A stretch of DNA of 64,000 nucleotides from Viridothelium virens (lineage: Eukaryota; Ascomycota; Dothideomycetes; Trypetheliales; Trypetheliaceae): NCBI GenBank assembly GCA_010094025.1, contig ML991792.1, positions 248,001 to 312,000 of the forward strand. The letters run 5' to 3'. The position numbers were made by a program, and so were the translations under genes. Below the pieces are notes generated by a model. The model was given only the letters and a program-made list of their open reading frames with translations, made no database searches and was not told where the DNA came from. This document shows positions 57,701-64,000 of the stretch, one piece after another. The stretch's first letter is position 1. The number at the start of each line of letters is the position of its first letter.

Positions 57701-57938
57701 CTAGTCCCACCAATGGCCCTCTTGAGCTCGATACTAGCCGCGTCGATGTAGGACCGAAGTGGGCAGGTACACGAATGTACCTAAGCAACCCTTCTATTTG
57801 ACACGGCAGAGCCTATGAGGCCGATCAATTTATCACGTCTTATCTTAGTAATCTAATTGATTTCTATTTGAAGTTTTCGTTGTATGAATTCCTTCGGTAT
57901 TCTACTTTGCATTTTCCTTCTGGTAGACTACATTTATT
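54752..57938. other. 3.2-kb gene-poor region
   Basis: It lies between the divergent SAT4-family and O-methyltransferase genes. It contains exact TACTCCGTA (54,979-54,987) and its complement TACGGAGTA (57,557-57,565). No gene, tRNA or recognisable mobile element was seen; open stretches such as 55,188-55,541 lack family resemblance. Confidence 0.4.
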
Positions 57939-59426
57939 ATGTCATTTTCGTCTCTTTTAGACCCGTTCTCCTTGTACGACGCGGCACGACGGCATGCAAT
58001 CAATCTCCTGCGGTCACTCGCTTCCCGCCTGGAAGGTCCGGATGAGAGCGTTTTCAACCTCGCCATTAGTTCGGTACTCATGCATGTTCCCATACATCAC
58101 ATGAGATGGAATTGACATAGACCACCTGCAGGGAGAGCAGATTATGTGTGCAAGGATAGCCATCGACTTGGATATCTACCAGCAATTAGCTATGAGAAAC
58201 CCACAGACAGTATCTGAGCTAGCAAAAGTCACTGGCGGAGAGCCATTACTTCTATCAAGGCTTTTGCGGTCCCTAGCTGCCATGGGGTTTGTCAAAGAAG
58301 TCGGAGAAGACACATTTTCTCCTTCGCCTGTGACCTATCAAATGTTGAAGCCTAATGTCCGCGCTGGATACATACATTGGTAAGGACCTTAAAGTGCTTC
58401 ACATTCTTTCCTTCTTAGCAATTTCTGGATATCGACTTGGCGCAGACTTTGTGAAACAAGAAGAAACCATAGAAAAGACTAGTTCCAAATCTATGGTTTA
58501 CAGGCTACCCAACACCTCGACGTCCAGGGGATCCCAAATATATTCCATGTTTTCTTTTCATTTCACATTGATGTTCAGCTAATTCCCCTATTGGTACGAT
58601 CAAGGCATGCCTGCTCTTGCCGCAATGCCGGCATACTTCAAACAGAACGGATACAAATCTCCATCCCATAGCACCAAAGGTCCGATCCAGTATGCCTTCA
58701 ACACACCACTGGAAACATATCATTACTGGCAGACGAGACCAGAGGTCATCGAGACCTTCAGAACGTTCATGCAAGGCCACTTCGGTAGCAAACACATTAA
58801 TTGGCTTGAGTGGTTTCCACTACAGAGCGTCATCATCTCAGGCTTCTCCGAGAAGCAAAGCCCCTATCTGTTTGTTGATGTTGGGGGCGCAAGGGGTAAT
58901 CAAGCCCACAATGTAAGGTCGAAATTCCCGAGGGCTCCCGGAATCGTGGTCTTGCAGGACTTACCCAGTGTCATTGAAGATGGGGCGAATATACATAGAG
59001 ACATTGAGAAGGTGAAACAGAACTTCTTTGAAGAAAACAGCATCAAAGGTAATGTACTCTCCCGAAGTTGTCAGTGGAGCTCCTTGAAATTGATGGTCAT
59101 TCGCATCAGGCGCCCGTGCATACTTCCTCTCCCACATCCTGCACAACTGGCCCACAGACGAATCTGTCCAAATCCTGAAAAATATCCATGATGTCATGAC
59201 GCCAGGATACTCGAGAATTCTGATTTGTGATCTGATCCTTCCAGATCAAGGTGTTACATTGAGAGAAGCAGCGCTTGATTTGGGGATGCTAACGCTTCAC
59301 TCGGGCATGCAAAGAAGCAAGAAGCAGTGGAGAAATTTGATCGAGCGAGCGGAACTGAGGATAGAGAAGTTCTGGATGCCGCCGAAAGATGGAGATGGGA
59401 TTGTGCAGGTCATCAGAGACGATTGA
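57939..59426 (+). CDS. SAM-dependent O-methyltransferase with one unresolved splice junction
   Basis: Class I O-methyltransferase of the fungal secondary-metabolism type. Proposed exons 57939-58073, 58132-58379, 58594-59048, 59110-59426 give 384 aa. The N-terminal winged-helix region has ARIAIDLDIYQQL, LLSRLLRSLAAMGFV; the SAM-binding motif is LFVDVGGARGN, followed by VVLQDLPSVI, HILHNWPTDESVQILKNI and LGMLTLHSGMQRSKKQW. Introns 1 and 3 are canonical. The second gap (58,380-58,593, 214 bp) has a good GTAAGG donor, but the in-frame position for the acceptor reads TG, and every upstream AG brings an in-frame TAA. The gene may be decaying, mis-sequenced here, or spliced in a way I cannot see. 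No biosynthetic core enzyme lies nearby. Confidence 0.7.
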
Positions 59427-59817
59427 GCGTCTGCCAGTATTCCCCCCAGGGCCTGCAAAATACATTCACGAGAGCATGAAGAATGTCAAGGACAAATCCC
59501 AAAAATATGTTCAAGCTGTGACAGTTCGCTGAAGATTGCCAGCCTGTAGGCCCTCTCCCTAGTAGTTGAAGAATAAGTTCAACAGGCTCCCCCGCCCATG
59601 AAGCAGTCCATCAGATAAAGATATGTCACACCAATTCGCACCAAAATGTCCACCAGCAAACCGATCAGCCATTCAATATCCATATGCAATGTATCAAGCA
59701 AGTTTAAACACCATTTCCGGTCCCTCCAACGACACATTCGTTCAACGATTATTCAGAGCAAACCTTCAACCAACCTCCTAATCCTTTCCAACAAACACCA
59801 GCACCGACCTTCCATCC
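59427..59817. other. Intergenic region between convergent genes
   Basis: 391 bp between the O-methyltransferase stop and the ASH1 stop. Nothing further was recognised. Confidence 0.4.
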
Positions 59818-62800
59818 TCACGCCCCTGGTTGAACCGCCTTCGCCTTCTTCTTTCCCTTCTTCTCCTTCCTCTTCATCTCAGCCCTCTTTGACCCCGCAA
59901 ACAACCGTTCAAACGCATTGTTCTCGAAGGCAGGTCCAGTCTCTTTCCCATCCTCCTGCTCCCCGGTACTCTTCTCCTTTGGCTGCTGCGCATCAACTGG
60001 TCCGAGAGAAGCCACGAGGTTCTTCAACCAGGCAAAGTCATCCGGATGCAGGTACCGCTCTGCCACGGCATCAACCGCCAATGAGTACGAGTTCAGTTCC
60101 TTAGCTGCTGGCATATCCTCAGCAGGCAACGACGACGAGGATGATGGCTCGCTCTTGCCATCCTTCGTAGACAACGAAGCAGACGACGACGACGACATTG
60201 ACGACGACGGCAGCCCATCCGCGAGCCCCCCAAATCCGTCATCAGCCTCAACCGCGCGAGCTAGACTGTTCTTCCGCTGTGCAGCTCGCCGAGACGACGC
60301 GCTCTTCACCACCCCTCCACGACTGCCCTTTCCCGCTTGCTGCTTTGCCACCGTTACCTTCTGTTTCTTCTCTACCACCTTCGTCACACTATCCGCTCGT
60401 CTCTTCACCGTCTGCGCCGTCCGACCCAGAATATTCTTCGTCTTCACCGCCGTTGCTGCAGTTGTCGTGGCAAGGGTATGCCGGCGCTGCTTTGCACCAC
60501 TCTCACTCCCACTCTTACTCCTCCTCGCGGAAGCAGAAACTGCAACTGCAAGGCTCGACCCTGAGCTCTTTTTCGTGAGCAACGCTTGCGTTTCAATTGC
60601 ACTCGACGAGGACGACGACGAAGACAAGGAGGCAGATCTTGCGGCACGAGGACTCGAAGACACGACGTCGCCACCAGCACCACCATTGGCATCACCATCA
60701 TTGGCATCACCGCCATTAACATCCCCGCCATTACTGCCAGCGTCGTCGCCATGATCGCCACCACCAGAGCGTCGCCGTGCGAGTCGCGCGGCACGGGCGT
60801 CATTCTCCTTATCGGCTTTCTCCTGCTGTTTCTGGCGCTGCAAGCGGCGCGACGTCTCCGCAGCTTGAAGAGCGTTAGCGAGGTTTGACTTGGTGGTGGC
60901 GAAGGCGGAGCGGGCGGCGTCTTTGAGGGTCTTGGCTTTCTTAGCGGGGGGAGAAATAGAAGAAGAGTCGAGGTCGAAGTCTTCCGTGTCGAGGCTGGAG
61001 TTGGCGGCAGCGGCAGCAGCGGTGGCGGTACGCTTGAGGGAGGAGGCAGGCATCTTACGCTTTGATCCGCTGGTCCTAGTGGTCGACGTGGTGGTGGAAG
61101 GGTTGGTAATGCCGGCGGAACCCTTCTTGGGTTTGGGAGCGTCGCGGGTTCGAGGACCCAAGACGCCGCGGCAGGAGGGAGCGCCGCAGTGGCATTCCTG
61201 GACATTTTGGGAGGAGAAGGGGTCGAAGTTGTAGTCGTAGGTGAGCTCTTCGCCGACGAGGATGCCGTCGTCGCCAGCGAAGAGGGCCATGCGAGGTTCT
61301 CCGTTGACTTTCCATTGCTCCATGCGGCAGTTTGGCTCACAGGAGTGATTGACGAAACGGGCCATGGAGCCGCGGGTTGCATCGATGATCATGCCTTGTT
61401 CAAACTCCATGAGGTAGTAGCACTGCTTTGAAATTAGCTGTGAATTCATAGACTTGGCTGACGGGAAGCTGAAAAGAACATACCTTATTGTCCTTGTATT
61501 CATTCCTCATCCTGTTCTCGCACTCGTCTTGCGTGATGATCTCACCAGCATACTCCATGATGATCTGATTCGGACGAAATGTTCTGTTAGCTCTAACACC
61601 CCATCCTCTATTAGCCGTCATCATCACATCGACTCCGATGTTGAACTTTCCGCCTTTCCTGACACGGTCCTTCAAGTCCGCAAAATTGCGATTCCGGCAA
61701 TGTTCAGGTCCGACGTTGCAATTGCTCGCATCGCATTCGTAGTACATCATTACGTTGTGGCAATTTTCACCGCAGCCTTCTTCAGGTGTACACATACATA
61801 GAGAACAAGCCAGGAGCTTGTGCTTACGCCAATGATCAGCAGCATCACCAACAAACCGATCTAAAAGTCCAACTCAGTCAATGCAGCAAGAATTTGGTGG
61901 AGGAAAACTCACTTCTCTTAACTTTCTTCCATTCGTCCGCTTTTGGCGGGCCAGACATTAACGGGTTGCACACGAAGAACGGTAGCTTGAAGTCTCGCCC
62001 ATTCTCCAAAAGTCGCTCGCCAGCAAACATTGGCATGGGAAGGGTTTTGTTCTCCTTGGCCGGCATTACTATAGCTTTGGTAGTACTTCGTTTCTTGTTC
62101 TTCTTCTCACTGAAGCGGGGATCGAAATATCGATCTTGTCCCGCATACAATCCTTGCTTCAAATAGCGATGTACGATTTTGCGTTGCTTGTTCCGGTCAT
62201 TCAGCTGCCAGGTAGCAGGCTCACGAAAACCTGTGGAGTTGTCCGTTTTTATCCTCTTGGCTGCATGATCCAGACCTTCATTGCTCGGTGTGGACGAGAC
62301 TCGTGGTCGTAGGCTAGCACTGTGTGTGTTTCTAAGTCTCTCGATCTTCTCTTTCCCTGTCTCAAGCACGTCCCGGCCTCGCTTGCCTAAGACAGAAGCT
62401 GCTGAAGTAACAGCATTTGCAGCTGCTTTAGCAGCTTTATTGAGTCGAGCCGTTCGATTACTTTTAATGGATTTCTTGGCCGATATTTTGCCGAGTGTGT
62501 CTCTGGGCATTGTATCGACAGTCCAATCAAGGCCAAGCTTATGAACATTTTTTTGAGTAATATTTGGGCTTCGTCCCGCGGCGCCTTCTACCAACGTTTG
62601 TCCTGAGACATTCCTAGCTGGGCTTGCCGTTCCGATTTGTTTTCCAGTACCGTTGGTGTCTTCTTCCTTAAAACGCGAGGTGCGTCTCATAGATGTTGTC
62701 CTTTTTGGTGCAATTGCTTTGGGCTTTGGTTCCGAGCGCTGCTTAGGAACTCGATCTGTGAGAGTCGTGGAGCTTCCATTGTCTTCCTGGAGAGGAACAA

Positions 62801-62870
62801 CTGTAATGCAATTCGATTCGTCAGAGTCTGACGCGTTAGAGTTCGTGCGAACCATGTTTTTTGAGGCCAT
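59818..62870 (-). CDS. ASH1: ASH1-type SET-domain histone H3K36 methyltransferase
   Basis: Nuclear chromatin enzyme of the ASH1/NSD class. Exons in transcript order: 61913-62870, 61484-61860, 59818-61425, giving 980 aa. Order of parts: basic disordered N-terminus; ERLLENGRDFKLPFFV and NRFVGDAADHWRKHKLLAC before the AWS domain (CMCTPEEGCGENC, CRNRNF); SET domain with GWGVRANRTF, EYAGEIITQDEC, RFVNHSCEPNC and ELTYDYNF; post-SET CHCGAPSCRG. A tail of about 470 residues follows, very rich in Ser, Ala, Lys, Gly and Asp, with a GDANGG-like repeat patch. The ATG at 62,868-62,870 is chosen; the frame extends upstream without an ATG. H3K36 specificity follows from family membership. Confidence 0.92.
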
Positions 62871-63381
62871 CCTGGCCCTAAAAGCCACGTCTTATGGATG
62901 CACGTGGTGGGAAACGCGTTATGATCGTGTCGGCTATAAAGGAGGTGGATCTTTCTTCGAACAGAGGTGCAATGGCGAAGTTCGAACAGAGTCGGTCTGC
63001 GCTTTGAAGTTCTGCACAAAATTCAATTTGTGGTGCTGGTGAATGGAGGTCGCGGCGGAGGGAGTGATGTGATAGAACATATAAACAACACGCAGTAAGC
63101 CCAACCAATCAAATTCCAGCATCGTAATGACAACGCATTCCAGCTTTACAACTTACCTCAGAGCAAACTGCCTGATTCCTGTTTCTTGCAACTTAGGCAC
63201 GCTTAAATTACTTGATTATGCTACGCTGCTAACGCTGTTGCACAAAGTATTCTCATTACAGTTCTAAGGGGTATCAAAAGTCTAACGGCTACTGAACAAA
63301 AATCCAAAATCAATAGCCCAATCATAGATTCCAGCGACTTTTGTAAGAGTCTGGCCAGAGTGGGAGAAATAAAGTCGTTAA
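62871..63381. other. Intergenic region upstream of ASH1
   Basis: 511 bp between the ERF2-type stop and the ASH1 start, both minus-strand genes. Presumed ASH1 promoter; no further feature was recognised. Confidence 0.4.
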
Positions 63382-64000
63382 TCACCTCGGGGTCCTGTTA
63401 ATCGGACCTCGACCACTCGGCCCCTGAAAACCCCTCTCTTTCTTCGACTTGGCTCCAATCCTCTGCATCTCCATTCCTCCGCCCTTTTGCTCCTCACTGA
63501 GCGCAGTAGTCCTCTTTCCTCGCCTCTCACCAAACCTCTGATCCCCCTCCTCATAGTGCCTTTTGAAATGGAGGTAAGTTGGTGGACGTTGTCTCAACAA
63601 GACAATCAGTAGGTTCTTGACATAACTTCCTTGATCGAACGGGCGATGTCGGTCCTTCTTCTGGAACTTGAGGGAATTTAGATACTCATGCGTGGTCAAG
63701 CCCTGAGCCATAAGAAAATTGTGGTAGGCGAAAAGCGCAGTGGGATAGGGGGTAACCAGAACCGAGTAAATAAACATGGCGAACGGCACACGCCAGCGAT
63801 TGATTGAATCTGTAAACGAAATATTTTCACGGTTCATGTAAACTAGAATCTGTGCAAGGCTGCCACCTAGGATGAAAAGGCCAAGGAGCATGGCTGTGGT
63901 AATGAAACCGAAGAAGTAGCGATAATTCCGACGACCAATGCAATTGTTGAGCCAAAGACAATGATGGTCCTGCGTTTCGATGCAGTTGTCACAAACTCGA
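63382..64000 (-). CDS. ERF2: DHHC palmitoyltransferase, ERF2-like (N-terminal part outside the window)
   Basis: Enzyme that S-palmitoylates proteins, Ras being the classic ERF2 substrate, in the ER or Golgi membrane. Only the C-terminal 205 residues or so are inside the window. The cysteine-rich domain end is visible at the edge: CDNCIETQDHHCLWLNNCIG, with the catalytic Cys in DHHC and GRRNYRYFF after it. Two further hydrophobic segments follow (AMLLGLFILGGSLAQILVY; FAMFIYSVLVTPYPTALFAYH), then the TTHEYLNSLKF motif (a TTxE motif) and a basic, Gly-rich cytosolic tail. No intron is needed in the visible part. ERF2 assignment rests on CLWLNNCIGRRNYRYFF. Confidence 0.9.
   Translation of the reverse strand, partial: RVCDNCIETQDHHCLWLNNCIGRRNYRYFFGFITTAMLLGLFILGGSLAQILVYMNRENISFTDSINRWRVPFAMFIYSVLVTPYPTALFAYHNFLMAQGLTTHEYLNSLKFQKKDRHRPFDQGSYVKNLLIVLLRQRPPTYLHFKRHYEEGDQRFGERRGKRTTALSEEQKGGGMEMQRIGAKSKKERGFQGPSGRGPINRTPR

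Noticed and set aside
1-64000. CRISPR arrays, rRNA genes and complete mobile elements
   Set aside because: No spaced direct-repeat array, rRNA signature or paired element ends were seen; the only tandem array is the ankyrin coding repeat.

Overview
The window is nuclear DNA of a filamentous ascomycete (Pezizomycotina). Genes carry short GT-AG introns (about 48-116 bp), are packed on both strands, and include fungal families: an ankyrin-bearing NACHT NLR-type protein, a SAT4-family membrane protein, a fungal microbial rhodopsin, a bifunctional lycopene cyclase/phytoene synthase and a C-type fungal annexin. The sequence alone does not settle the class (Dothideomycetes, Leotiomycetes, Lecanoromycetes and Sordariomycetes all remain possible).

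Left part (1-27.7 kb), mostly housekeeping. It holds the 3' end of an unknown gene, RPN5 (proteasome lid), a nitrilase, a CDP-alcohol phosphotransferase (EPT1/CPT1), a NIPSNAP protein, a NACHT-ankyrin NLR-like gene with a repeat-rich tail, an acidic low-complexity protein, ISD11 (Fe-S cluster assembly), SF3A1/Prp21 (U2 snRNP), PMT1 (protein O-mannosylation), a flavin amine oxidase interrupted by one in-frame stop, a protein with two telobox-type Myb domains, and a mitochondrial HAD hydrolase of the CECR5/HDHD5 type.

Central part (27.8-38.7 kb), the metabolic highlight: a carotenoid-to-retinal-to-rhodopsin cluster. carX (carotenoid cleavage oxygenase, minus) and carRA (phytoene synthase/lycopene cyclase, plus) diverge from a shared 827-bp promoter region. 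carB (phytoene desaturase) follows, and after a 2.3-kb gap comes an opsin with the residues of a light-driven proton pump. Together these encode a route from geranylgeranyl diphosphate to phytoene, desaturated and cyclised carotene, retinal, and a retinal-binding membrane protein.

Right part (39-64 kb). GPI2 (GPI anchor synthesis) converges with an F-box-like gene only 5 bp away. Then come an annexin, an MFS transporter, and a gene-poor stretch (about 49.8-57.9 kb) holding only a SAT4-family gene. It is followed by an O-methyltransferase with one unresolved splice junction, an ASH1-type SET-domain H3K36 methyltransferase, and the truncated end of a DHHC palmitoyltransferase (ERF2 type).

A pattern crossing many genes is a change of third-codon-position bias along the reading frame: C-rich in the middle, then strongly G-rich over the last few hundred bases on the coding strand. 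No tRNA, rRNA, CRISPR array, intact transposon or virus-derived element was recognised.
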